64,000 nucleotides of DNA from Burkholderiales bacterium (GTDB taxonomy: Bacteria > Pseudomonadota > Gammaproteobacteria > Burkholderiales > SG8-39), in contig JAOSJV010000010.1 of assembly GCA_027493935.1 (NCBI GenBank), positions 248,001 through 312,000 on the forward strand, in the 5' to 3' direction. Of this stretch, positions 55,315-63,747 are shown piece by piece. The notes below the pieces were generated by a model. The model was not told the origin of the DNA and did not search any database. It was given only the letters and a program-made list of their open reading frames with translations. Both the position numbers and the translations under genes were made by a program. The first letter of the stretch is position 1. Each line of letters begins with the position of its first letter.

Positions 55315-56820
55315 TCACGTATTGACCTGTCCCTCGAAGCTCTCGAAGTTCGTGATCCGCGGCGGCTCGCCCTCGAAGCCGAGTTCGTTCCAGCGCGCGC
55401 ACACCGACTCGTACACCTCGCGCTTGAGCAGGCTGCGGCGCGCGAACTGCTTGATGTACTTGTACTCCTTGCACGCGTTGATGATGCACTTGGAGCCCCA
55501 CGGCCGGATCTCCGGCGGGTTCAGGCTCGGATCGAGATAGGTGCTCCAGGTCTCGCGCAGGATGTCGATCGACTGCGCCGGGCGCGAGCGCGTGACCATC
55601 GCCCACGCCACGTCGCCGAGGTCGGTCGGGTCGACGTCGTCGTCCACCACCACGACATACTTGGTGAAGTAGGCGCCGCCCATGCACTGCGCGGCGAGCG
55701 CGCCCACCTGCGCGGCGTGGCCGGCGTACTGCTGCTTGATCGACACCACCGTCATTCCCCAGCCGGCTGCCTCCGGCGGCGACCAGACGCCGCGGATACC
55801 CGGGACGCCCATCGCGTTGAGATCCGTCCACACCTTGGCGGCTTTCGCCATTCCCCACATGAGGCCGCACTCGTTCGCCCAGCCGTCGGCCATCAGCGCG
55901 CTGGTGACGATCGGGTTGTTGCGATAGCGGATCGCCTTGATGTCGATGTAGGGGGTCGCCCCGCCCGGGCGTCCGTAGTAGCCGGTGAACTCGCCGAACG
56001 GGCCCTCGGGGGCGGTCTTGCCCGGATAGGCGAAGCCCTCGATGATGATCTCGGCGTGCGCCGGCAGGTCGAGCCCGGTGATCTCGCTCTTGAAGATCTC
56101 GATCGGCGCGCCGTTGATGCCGCCGGCGAACTCGTACTCCGACACGTCCTTCGGGAACGAGGTCGCCGAGGCGAGGAAGAGCAGCGGCTCGAGGCCGTAC
56201 ACCGCGGCGACCGGCGCGGGCTCGCCGCGGTCCCACCAGCGCTGCTTGTCGAGCGTGGCGTCCTTGCCGGGCGAGGAGTAGAAACCCACCTGTTTCGGGC
56301 CCTGCACCATCTGCCGGTAGGTGCCGAGGTTGACGCGGCCGTCCTCGGGGTTGAGCGTGATCACCGCGTCGGCGGTGCCGAGATAGCGCCCGCCGTCGAG
56401 CGGCCACATCTTCGGCGCCGGGAACTTCGTGACGTCGACCTTTTCCCCGGTCTCGAGGTTCTGGTTCACCTCGGCGTCCTTCGGGTCGACGCGCGCCGGC
56501 GCAACGCGCTGCTTCATCTTGTCGCTCAGGATGCGCACCAGGCCGAGCGCGTCCTGCGTCGGCTCCTCGCGGATCGAGATCGCGACGCGGTTCAGGCTGC
56601 TGCCGAACGGGTTGAAGAGCAGCCGGCCGCCGGAGTGGCCCTTGATGTTCTCGAAGAGCAGCGCCGGGCCGCCGACGGTCTTGCCCGCCATGTAGGTGAT
56701 GGTACTCATCTCGAGGTCGCAGTCGACCGGCGCCTTGATGCGCTTCAGCTCGCCGATCGACTCGACCAGCTGCAGCCAGTCGCCCAGGTGCTTGATGCCG
56801 ATCATCCTGCTCCTGTCCAT
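55315..56820 (-). CDS. UbiD-family decarboxylase 3
   Basis: 501 aa, intact. Landmarks: GGPALLFENIKGHSGGRLLF, WPLDGGRYLGTADAVITLNP, NLGTYRQMVQGPKQVGFYSS, AHAEIIIEGFAYPG (both Glu present), EGPFGEFTGYYGRPGG and KYVVVVDDDVDPTDLGDVAW. It starts three bases after the GntR stop, so the two are surely cotranscribed and the regulator probably responds to its substrate or product. The TAXI-TRAP permease gene follows after 159 bases. Prenylated FMN must come from a UbiX encoded elsewhere. Confidence 0.94.
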   Translation of the reverse strand: MDRSRMIGIKHLGDWLQLVESIGELKRIKAPVDCDLEMSTITYMAGKTVGGPALLFENIKGHSGGRLLFNPFGSSLNRVAISIREEPTQDALGLVRILSDKMKQRVAPARVDPKDAEVNQNLETGEKVDVTKFPAPKMWPLDGGRYLGTADAVITLNPEDGRVNLGTYRQMVQGPKQVGFYSSPGKDATLDKQRWWDRGEPAPVAAVYGLEPLLFLASATSFPKDVSEYEFAGGINGAPIEIFKSEITGLDLPAHAEIIIEGFAYPGKTAPEGPFGEFTGYYGRPGGATPYIDIKAIRYRNNPIVTSALMADGWANECGLMWGMAKAAKVWTDLNAMGVPGIRGVWSPPEAAGWGMTVVSIKQQYAGHAAQVGALAAQCMGGAYFTKYVVVVDDDVDPTDLGDVAWAMVTRSRPAQSIDILRETWSTYLDPSLNPPEIRPWGSKCIINACKEYKYIKQFARRSLLKREVYESVCARWNELGFEGEPPRITNFESFEGQVNT

Positions 56821-56823
56821 GCG

Positions 56824-57597
56824 CTACTCCTTTCTGCCGGTGGTCTTCGGTTTCGCGGTGAGCCGCGCCAGGCGCCGGCCGACCGCGGCAATGTCCTTCT
56901 CCATGATCTCGCGCGCGGTCGCGGCGTCGCCCGCGCGCAGCGCCCCGAGCAGCGCCTTGTGCATGCCGAGCGCGGCGGCCGAGGCGGTGCGGCTCGTCAC
57001 TGGGGGCAGACGCTCGGTCATCATCTGCAGCACCGTCTCGCCGACGGCCGCGAGCACCGGGTTGCCGGCCATGCGGATCAGCTGGCGGTGGAACTCGATG
57101 TTGAACGGTCGCGCGACCCCGCCCCAGCAGTGCTCGGCATCGGCCTTTTCGACCAGTGTCGCAAGCGCGGCGAGCTGACTGGCCGTACCCGCCCGGGCCA
57201 CGCGCTCGGCCGCGTAGGGCTCGATCAGTCTGCGCACCTCGAACAGGTCGGCGAGTCCGGCCGCACCGCGCGCGAGGAGGTTGCCGAACGATTGCGTGAT
57301 CGGCTGGTGGTATTCCTCGGCGACCAGAATTCCACCCTTCGGCCCTTTCCTGACCGTCACCAGGCCGCCGAGCTCCAGCGCGCGGATCGCCTCGCGCACG
57401 ACCACGCGGCTCACGCCGAACTGCGCGGCGAGGTCGCGCTCGGTCGGCAGCCGCTCGCCGCTCTTGAGCCGCGCGCCGAAGATGCGCCCGCGGATGCGGT
57501 CGGCGACTTCCTCGTAGGCTTTGCGCCGCCCGAGGCGGCGGAAGGCGGGCGCCGCGGCGGCGGCGCCTCGCACGTCGCGCTGTGCGCGCAACTCCAT
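56824..57597 (-). CDS. GntR-family (FadR subfamily) regulator
   Basis: 257 aa. The N-terminal winged helix reads YEEVADRIRGRIFGARLKSG, ERLPTERDLAAQFGVSRVVV and REAIRALELGGLVTVRKG. The C-terminal FadR/FCD domain has VRRLIEPYAAERVARAG, FNIEFHRQLIRMAGNPVLAA and MHKALLGALRAGDAATAREI, with Asp/His positions that bind metal and a carboxylate effector. The gene heads the UbiD/TRAP run, and a promoter plus partial dyad lie directly upstream (57617-57666), so autoregulation by a carboxylic-acid effector is likely. Confidence 0.93.
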   Translation of the reverse strand: MELRAQRDVRGAAAAAPAFRRLGRRKAYEEVADRIRGRIFGARLKSGERLPTERDLAAQFGVSRVVVREAIRALELGGLVTVRKGPKGGILVAEEYHQPITQSFGNLLARGAAGLADLFEVRRLIEPYAAERVARAGTASQLAALATLVEKADAEHCWGGVARPFNIEFHRQLIRMAGNPVLAAVGETVLQMMTERLPPVTSRTASAAALGMHKALLGALRAGDAATAREIMEKDIAAVGRRLARLTAKPKTTGRKE

Positions 57598-57616
57598 CGC
57601 TCCTCCCCCGCCGAGA

Positions 57617-57666
57617 TTGGACTAACCTAATACCAAACTATGATTCCGGTGCCGGCCGCTTGTCAA
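57617..57666 (-). promoter_or_regulatory. Promoter and candidate operator of the GntR-UbiD-TRAP gene run
   Basis: On the minus strand, -35 TTGACA (57666-57661) and -10 TCATAG (57643-57638) are 17 bases apart. Just downstream, around the expected start site, TTGG (57617-57620) and CCAA (57633-57636) form inverted ends of an AT-rich 20-base element, a plausible repressor site for the GntR protein. The surrounding 57598-57724 gap holds nothing else. Confidence 0.6.
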
Positions 57667-57724
57667 GCGGCGCCGCGCGGACGCGAATGGGATTCAGCAT
57701 CGCTGCGCGGGCGGCCACCGCGCG

Positions 57725-59326
57725 TCACGGCTTCGCCTCTCCCGGCTGGCGCCCGGGCTCGAAGCCGCCGACCTCGTGGTAGGCGACCTTGCTCTCGGCC
57801 TCGAAAGCCCTCACCGACGGGACGCTGCCCGGCAGCCCGAGCTCGCGCCAGCGCCGCGCGACCTGGTCGTAGACCGGCTTGCGGAGCGTCGTGCGCTTGG
57901 AGAAGACCGGCAGGTGGCGGTGCTCCTTGCACGCGTTGATCAGGGCTTTCGAGCCGTAGGGCCGCTTCTCCGGCGGGTTCTGCGTCGGGTCGAGCCAGGT
58001 GCTCCAGGTATTGCGCAGGATGTCGATGTCGTCGATGGGATTGCAGCGGCTGGCCATCGCCCAGATCACCTGGTCCATGTCGGTCGGATCGACGTCCTCG
58101 TCCACCGCGACGATCCACTTGGTGTAGTAGGCGCCGCCGGGCACCTGCGCGGCGAGCGCCAGCGCCTGGGCCGCGTGGCCCGCGTGGCGCTGCTCCAGGC
58201 TGATGATCGTCATGCCGAAGCCGCCGGCGGCGGCCGGATGCGAGTACACGCCCTGGATGCCCGGGATGCCGAGCTTGTCGAGATCGTCCCAGATCTTCGC
58301 CGAGCGGATCACCGAGAAGAAGCCGCTCTGCTCGCACGACGGGTAGTCGGCCATCAAGGCGTTGGTCAGGATCGGCCGCGAGCGATAGTGCACGGCGGTG
58401 ATGTCCACCAGCGGACAGCCCGCTTCCGGCCGCCCGTAGTAGCCGGGAAACTCGCCGAACGGTCCTTCGGCCTTGACCGAGTTCGGCCGGATGACGCCCT
58501 CGACGACGAGCTCGGCGTTCGCCGGGATCAGCAGGTCGGTCGTCGTGCCGCGCACGACCGGGACCGGCTCGCCCTTGATGCCGCCGGCGAACTCGTACTC
58601 CGAGACGTTCTTCGGGAACGTCTGCGAGCCGACCAGCATGAACAGCGGATCGACGCCCCACGCGGCGGCCACCTCGATCGCCTTGCCCTGCTGCCACGCG
58701 CGGGTGATGTGCAGCCGCGCATCCTTGCCCGGCGAGAGGTAGAGGCCGGTCTGCGCCTTGCCCTGCAGCATCATCCGGTAGGTGCCGACGTTCAGGTAGC
58801 CGCTGTCGGGGTCGCGCGTGATCACCGCGTCTCCGGTTCCCGCGTACCGGCCGCCGTCGAGCGGCCAGTGGCGCGGGATCGGCAGCTGGTCGAGGTCGAT
58901 GTCGCCGCCGGTGATGCTGTGCTCGTAGACCGGCGCCTCGGTGCGCGACACCTCGCGCGGCGGCATGCGCCGCTTGAGCTTGTCCTTGACGCGCCGGATG
59001 AGCTCCACGGTCGGCGTGTCGGCCGGCTCTTCGAGCGTGAGGGCGATGCGCCGCAGGCTCGGCCCGAGCACGTTCCACAGCAGACCGGCGCCGATCGGGC
59101 TCGCCTCGAACCCGCGCGCGCGCTCGAAGAGCACCGCCGGCGACGGCTGCTGCTTCGCGACGAGGTAGGCGATCGCGCTCATCTCCTCGTCGCGGTCCAC
59201 CGGCTCGCGCACGCGTACCAGCTCGCCCAAGCCCTCCACCCGCGCCAACCACTCGCGCAGGTCCTGGATCGGTCGCGCGCTCGGTGGCGCGCTCGAGTCC
59301 GTGCGCTGTTCGACTGCCTTGCTCAT
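57725..59326 (-). CDS. UbiD-family decarboxylase 4
   Basis: 533 aa, intact, from ATG 59326 with GGGAGGA upstream. Landmarks: PIPRHWPLDGGRYAGTGDAV, NVGTYRMMLQGKAQTGLYLS, NAELVVEGVIRPNSVKAEG (both Glu present), GPFGEFPGYYGRPEAG and KWIVAVDEDVDPTDMDQVIW. It diverges from an IclR regulator over a 137-base region, the usual layout for IclR control of a catabolic gene. Its own terminator or promoter separates it from the GntR run downstream. Its substrate may be supplied by the TRAP system at 60.5-63.6 kb. Confidence 0.93.
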   Translation of the reverse strand: MSKAVEQRTDSSAPPSARPIQDLREWLARVEGLGELVRVREPVDRDEEMSAIAYLVAKQQPSPAVLFERARGFEASPIGAGLLWNVLGPSLRRIALTLEEPADTPTVELIRRVKDKLKRRMPPREVSRTEAPVYEHSITGGDIDLDQLPIPRHWPLDGGRYAGTGDAVITRDPDSGYLNVGTYRMMLQGKAQTGLYLSPGKDARLHITRAWQQGKAIEVAAAWGVDPLFMLVGSQTFPKNVSEYEFAGGIKGEPVPVVRGTTTDLLIPANAELVVEGVIRPNSVKAEGPFGEFPGYYGRPEAGCPLVDITAVHYRSRPILTNALMADYPSCEQSGFFSVIRSAKIWDDLDKLGIPGIQGVYSHPAAAGGFGMTIISLEQRHAGHAAQALALAAQVPGGAYYTKWIVAVDEDVDPTDMDQVIWAMASRCNPIDDIDILRNTWSTWLDPTQNPPEKRPYGSKALINACKEHRHLPVFSKRTTLRKPVYDQVARRWRELGLPGSVPSVRAFEAESKVAYHEVGGFEPGRQPGEAKP

Positions 59327-59386
59327 CGGAAGGTCCTCCCCGCGAAGTGGTTGACGGCCGCCGGCGCGGCGCGGGCCGGTCAAGCA

Positions 59387-59403
59387 GTCCCATATTGCGG
59401 GAC
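59387..59403. promoter_or_regulatory. Candidate IclR operator in the divergent region
   Basis: GTCCC (59387-59391) and GGGAC (59399-59403) are perfect arms around ATATTGC. CCCATAT (59389-59395) recurs inverted as ATATGGG (59462-59468) at the iclR start codon. Between ubiD 4 and iclR, these are the best candidates for regulator binding. A -10-like TATAGT (59449-59454) lies ten bases before the iclR ATG. Confidence 0.4.
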
Positions 59404-59463
59404 CATGACGGGCAACGACGGCACTCTACCGCGAACAAGGTTCTTCTGTATAGTTCTCACGAT

Positions 59464-60276
59464 ATGGGAAAGCGGACAAGGCAGGCGCCGGGCCCGGCGC
59501 GCGCCCGCAGGGCGCCGGCCGGGCCGCGCAGCAGCCCGGCGAAGATGCTCGAGATCCTCGACCTCTTCGGCGAGGGACGATTGCGCTGGTCGCCCGAACA
59601 GATGATGGCCCGCCTCGGCTGGCCGCGGTCCACCCTGTACCGCTATCTGAGGATCCTGAGCGGCGCCGGCCTGGTGACCTCGCTGCCCGGTATCGGGTAC
59701 ACGCTGGGGCCGCGCGTCGCCGAGCTCGATTATGCGATGCGCTCGGGCGATCCTCTGATCGCGTATGGTCGCCCGGTGCTGCGCACGCTCGTCGACGAGG
59801 TTCCCGGAATCGGGCTGCTCTGCCGCTACTACCGCGGCCGTGTCCTTTGCGTGCACCAGGAGGCGGGCGCCACCGTACTGCGCAGTAGCTACGAACGCGG
59901 GCGCGGCATGCCGCTCGTGCGCGGCGCCGCCTCGCGCGTGATCCTCGCCTGCCTCAGATCCGCCGAGCTCGAGCGGCTCTACGAGGCGCAGTCACGCGAG
60001 TTCCACCGCACGGGCATGGGCAAGACGCTCGCGCAGGTGCAGATGTCGCTGCGCCAGATCCGCCGGCAGGGCTACTGCGTCACCCACGCCGAAGTCACGC
60101 CGGGTGTGATCGGCATTGCCGCGCCGGTCATGGACGCCGAGGGCGGCATCATCGGCAGTCTGAGCGTCACGGTGCCTGAAGCGGGCGTCAGCGAGCGGCG
60201 CCGACGGCTGCTTGCCGACCGCGTGGCGTTCAGCGCGCAGGTGCTCACCCATTCGATGCGCGCCAGCGGAGCGTAG
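59464..60276 (+). CDS. IclR-family transcriptional regulator
   Basis: 270 aa. The N-terminal winged helix is KMLEILDLFGEGRLRWSPEQ, with MMARLGWPRSTLYRYLRIL as recognition region. The C-terminal effector (GAF-like) domain reads PLVRGAASRVILACL and CVTHAEVTPGVIGIAAPVMD, then GGIIGSLSVTVPEAG. IclR proteins control aromatic- and organic-acid catabolism and bind small carboxylates. It diverges from ubiD 4. No Shine-Dalgarno is visible and TATAGT lies only ten bases before the ATG, so the mRNA may be leaderless. Confidence 0.92.
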   Translation: MGKRTRQAPGPARARRAPAGPRSSPAKMLEILDLFGEGRLRWSPEQMMARLGWPRSTLYRYLRILSGAGLVTSLPGIGYTLGPRVAELDYAMRSGDPLIAYGRPVLRTLVDEVPGIGLLCRYYRGRVLCVHQEAGATVLRSSYERGRGMPLVRGAASRVILACLRSAELERLYEAQSREFHRTGMGKTLAQVQMSLRQIRRQGYCVTHAEVTPGVIGIAAPVMDAEGGIIGSLSVTVPEAGVSERRRRLLADRVAFSAQVLTHSMRASGA

Positions 60277-60512
60277 GAAGCGCTCAGCCCCGGTGCAGCC
60301 CGCCTGGCTCGCGGGTCTGCTCGATCAGCGGAGCAATCGGCCGCGCTCGCCGCGCATTCCTGCCACGCCGCCCGGACCGAGGGCTTGCTGCTGCCGCTCG
60401 AACGCACGACAGGCCGCCCGCGGCCGACCGTCGTATCGCCCGGCGAGATCGGACGGTCCCGACGCCGCCAATCGCCGGTGGGTACGACGCCGGCGCCGTC
60501 CACTCGCGGGGA

Positions 60513-61814
60513 TCACCCCATGAGCAGGTTGGGCAGGAAAGTTGCGATCTCCGGCACGAACAGCACGACGACGGTGAGCAGGATGATGGTGTAGAGGAAC
60601 GGGAAGATGCCCTTGAAGATCTGTCCGAGCGGGATCTCCGGCGCGATGGCCTTGATGACGAACACGTTCACCCCGACGGGCGGCGTGATCACGCCCATCT
60701 CGCTGATCAGGACGATCATGACCCCGAACCAGATCGGGTCGAACCCCAGCTTCTGGACGATGGGAAAGAAGATCGGAATGGTCACGACGATGAGGGCCAT
60801 CGAGTCCATGAAGAAACCGCCCGCGAAGTAGATGAGGACGATGATCACCATCACGGCCATGCGGTGGAGCGGAAGGTCGCCCACCCAGTCGGCGAGCTGG
60901 AACGGAATAGTGGTGACCGCCATGAAGTGGCCGAAGACGACCGCGCCGGCGATGATGAACAGCACCATGCAGCTGGTGAGCAGCCCGTCCTTACCCGATT
61001 CGACGAAGTTCTTCCACGTCAGCTTTCGCCGGGCGAGGCCGATCAGCAGCGCCCCGGCGCCGACCGCGCCTGCCTGGGTGGGGCCGAACCAGCCGAGGGT
61101 CAGCCCGCCGATGGTCAGGAAGAACAGGATGAGCGCCTCGATGATGCCCTTGGTCGCCTTGAGCTTCGCCGCCCACGTGGTGGCGACTCCCGGTGGGCCG
61201 AGACCGGGGTCGCGCGCGCACAGGATCGCGACGGTCGCCACGAACAGCAGGCTGAGGATGATTCCGGGAACGATCGCCGCGATGAAGAGCTTGCCGATGG
61301 ATTCCTGCACCAGGATCGCGTAGACGATGAGCACGGTGCTCGGCGGGATGAGCACCCCGAGCGTTCCGGCGGAAGCCACGGTGCCGGTCGCCAGGGTGTC
61401 GTCGTACTTGTACTTCTTCATCTCCGGCAGTGCGATCTTCCCCATGGTCGCGGCGGTGGCCGCGGTGGAGCCGCAGATCGCCGCAAACCCGGCGCAGGCG
61501 AGCACCGTGGCCATGGTGAGGCCGCCGCGCAGGCTCCCCACCCAGGTGTAGGTGGCCGAGAAAAGCCGCTGGCTGATGCCGGATGCGTGGGCGAACGATC
61601 CCATGAGAATGAACATCGGGATCACCGAAAGCGGATAGGAGGTGAAGGTCTCGAAGACGTCCAGCGAGAGGATGGCCAGGGCTGCGTCGGTGCCCGACAG
61701 GTAGATCAGGCCGACGAACCCGACGAATGCCATGGCGAAGGCGACCGGCACCCTGATCAGGAACAGGATCAGCAGGGCGACGATGCCGACGGCGCCGGCG
61801 GCCTCAGGGCTCAT
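60513..61814 (-). CDS. dctM: TRAP transporter large permease DctM 2
   Basis: 433 aa, intact. About 12 spans. Blocks: SYPLSVIPMFILMGSFAHAS, CAGFAAICGSTAATAATMGK, GTLGVLIPPSTVLIVYAILV, WFGPTQAGAVGAGALLIGLA, MDSMALIVVTIPIFFPIV and MGVITPPVGVNVFVIKAIAP. Its ATG overlaps the end of dctQ 2 by 11 bases. It resembles DctM 1 in organisation but is clearly a separate paralogue. The 236-base gap before it (60277-60512, convergent with iclR) shows no gene. Confidence 0.94.
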   Translation of the reverse strand: MSPEAAGAVGIVALLILFLIRVPVAFAMAFVGFVGLIYLSGTDAALAILSLDVFETFTSYPLSVIPMFILMGSFAHASGISQRLFSATYTWVGSLRGGLTMATVLACAGFAAICGSTAATAATMGKIALPEMKKYKYDDTLATGTVASAGTLGVLIPPSTVLIVYAILVQESIGKLFIAAIVPGIILSLLFVATVAILCARDPGLGPPGVATTWAAKLKATKGIIEALILFFLTIGGLTLGWFGPTQAGAVGAGALLIGLARRKLTWKNFVESGKDGLLTSCMVLFIIAGAVVFGHFMAVTTIPFQLADWVGDLPLHRMAVMVIIVLIYFAGGFFMDSMALIVVTIPIFFPIVQKLGFDPIWFGVMIVLISEMGVITPPVGVNVFVIKAIAPEIPLGQIFKGIFPFLYTIILLTVVVLFVPEIATFLPNLLMG

Positions 61815-62302
61815 CGCGCACCACGTCCAGCAGCGCTCCCAGCACCCGATGCACCAGCACCAGGCACACGGACACCATCGCCGCGGCCGCGGCGTAGGCG
61901 AACTGGCGCGAGCGGAATCTGGGTCGTCGGCGTCACCTCCCGGCCGGTCTGAAGGTGGTAACCGTGCCGGACCAACTGCCAGACGATGATCGCGAACAGC
62001 GCCAGGCAGAGCAGCTGGACCGCGAGGTCGGTCACGGCCCGCGCGCGTCGCGGCAGGCGCATCACGAAGAACTCCACCGCGACGTGCCGGTCCCGCAGGA
62101 GCGCCGCGGCGGCGGCGAAGGAGACCGCGATCAGCTGCGCCAGCATCATCATGTCGAGCGAACCGGGCACCGGGAGGAAAAAGAGCTTGGCGCCCAGCAC
62201 GTCGGCGCAGGTCAGGGCGACCATGAAGACGATCGCGGCGAAGCCGAGCGATTCGACCCCGCCGGCGATCGCTTCGTTGAACCTCTTGAATCGCTCCAGC
62301 AT
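61804..62302 (-). CDS. dctQ: TRAP transporter small permease DctQ 2 (frameshifted)
   Basis: About 165 aa after removing one base near 61905 (499 nt = 3x166+1), which turns PLAPVRLRRG into PLAPFAYAAAAAMVSVCLVL and gives a stop at 61806-61804. Four spans: FAAIVFMVALTCADVLGAKL, MLAQLIAVSFAAAAALLRDR, HVAVEFFVMRLPRRARAVTD and VQLLCLALFAIIVWQLV. It sits between dctP 2 (gap 142 bases) and dctM 2 (11-base overlap). Confidence 0.87.
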
Positions 62303-62444
62303 GAACGTTGCTCCGGATGCCCCGCGCCACGCGGCCGGCACGCTCCGGCCTTGCGGCCGAGCACCGCCGCGGCGGATCCGGCGCCGATTCGAGACGAGGA
62401 ACCCCCGCCCGGCGCAGGCCGGGCGGGGACCTCATCGGTCGAGA

Positions 62445-63554
62445 TTACTTGACGTAGGCCTCGGGCCGCAGCCCGGCCGGACCGGTGGGCGAGGGAATCT
62501 TGTACTCCATCTGCTTCTCGGTCCAGTACTTGATGCGCTCCTGCAGGTAGGCGACCCAGCCCCTGACCTCGGCCTCGGTGTGGCCTTTGCCCACCATGGT
62601 CTTCACGTAGTCGCCGATGACCGGCTCGACCGCCTTCTGCCAGCGCGCCGCCTCTGCGTCGGAGATCTCGATGAAGTTCACCCCCCTTCTCCCGCGCGAA
62701 GGTCTGGCCCTCCAGGTCGATCTCGTTCCACATCAGCGCGTAGCGCTCCTGGTACTGTCCGCTCATCACGTCGACGAGCGCTTTGAGCTCCGGCGGCAGC
62801 CCGTCGTAGCTCCTCCGGTTCATCGCCAGGTAGAAGGGAAAGGAGGCGCCGATCTGCCAGCTCACCGTCACGTTCTTCGCGACCTCGGCGAACCGGAAGG
62901 TCTTGAGCACCTCGTACGGACCCCAGACGGCCTCGTTGACCCCTTTCGCGATCGAATCGTAGACCTCGATCATCGGGGTGGGGGTGGGCGTTCCGCCGAG
63001 CGCCTTGACGATGTCGCCCGGGACGCCCGGAGCCCGGATCGTCAGGCCCTTCATCTCCTCGAGCTTGGTGACCGGGCGCTTGGAGATCACCATGCTCGGG
63101 CCGTTGGCGTGCAGGGCGAGCACCTTCACGCCGCCGAACTCCTTCGGCCTGAACTTCTGGAAGAAATCCCATCCCACATGCGCGCCGACCCAGCCGGTGG
63201 GAATACCGACCGGAAGCCCGATCGCCTCGGTGACGGGCATGCGGCCGGGCGTGTAATAGACGTGCGAGTAGCCGATGTCGGCGATGCCCGTCTCGATGCC
63301 CCGGAACATTACCGGCGCCGCGACCAGCGAGCCGCCGGCGAAGTATTGGACCTTGATCCGTCCCCGGAGCGCCGCTCCAGCTCCTCGCCGAACTCCTGGA
63401 GGATCTTCGACTGCTTGGACGGCGGTGGAAAGAAATTGGCGATCTTCAGGTTGACGACCTTCGCCTGCGCCCGAGCTTCTTCGACCGCCACGGCCGAGAA
63501 CAGGAACGTCGCGCAGATGGTCGCTGCCGCGACCGCAAGGGCTCTTCGATGCAT
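62445..63554 (-). CDS. dctP: TRAP transporter substrate-binding protein DctP 2 (two compensating frameshifts)
   Basis: About 369 aa. One base is missing in the C-run 63362-63365 and one is extra in the C-run 62681-62686, so the total length stays a multiple of three. ATG 63554 has GAGGAGGAA upstream. Signal peptide RRALAVAAATICATFLFSAV to ARAQA. Binding domain: IKVQYFAGGSLVAAPVMFRG, GIADIGYSHVYYTPGRMPV, GLTIRAPGVPGDIVKALGG (Arg for the carboxylate) and MIEVYDSIAKGVNEAVWGPY. GDIVKAL and VYDSIAKG recall DctP subfamilies associated with aromatic or terpenoid acids. Corrected C-terminus: NFIEISDAEAARWQKAVEPV. Confidence 0.9.
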
Positions 63555-63719
63555 GGTCACTTCCTCCTCTTCGATTGCACGGCGAGAGTCGAACCCGGCG
63601 GGTCCTCGGCGGTGCGCGATCGGCGGCCGCCGCAAGAGGCACCGGCGGCGGTCCGCGTTCCGGTCGAACTCCGGATCAGCGCATCCTGGCGGCGTTGCGA
63701 AGCAGGGAGCACGCCGCAT

Positions 63720-63747
63720 CATGTAGCCACAACTGTTGTGTGGTCAA
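63720..63747 (-). promoter_or_regulatory. Promoter of the second dctPQM operon with palindromic operator
   Basis: On the minus strand, -35 TTGACC (63747-63742) and -10 TACATG (63725-63720) are 16 bases apart. The spacer contains CACAAC-A-GTTGTG (63740-63728), a perfect 6-base dyad. The arrangement repeats that of higBA, with an operator inside the promoter spacer. The leader to the ATG is about 155 bases. Confidence 0.55.

Noticed and set aside
54298..57630. Plus-strand open frame of about 1100 codons across ubiD 3 and gntR
   Set aside because: It is a high-GC shadow of three minus-strand genes with clear motifs. No ribosome-binding site or domain supports it.
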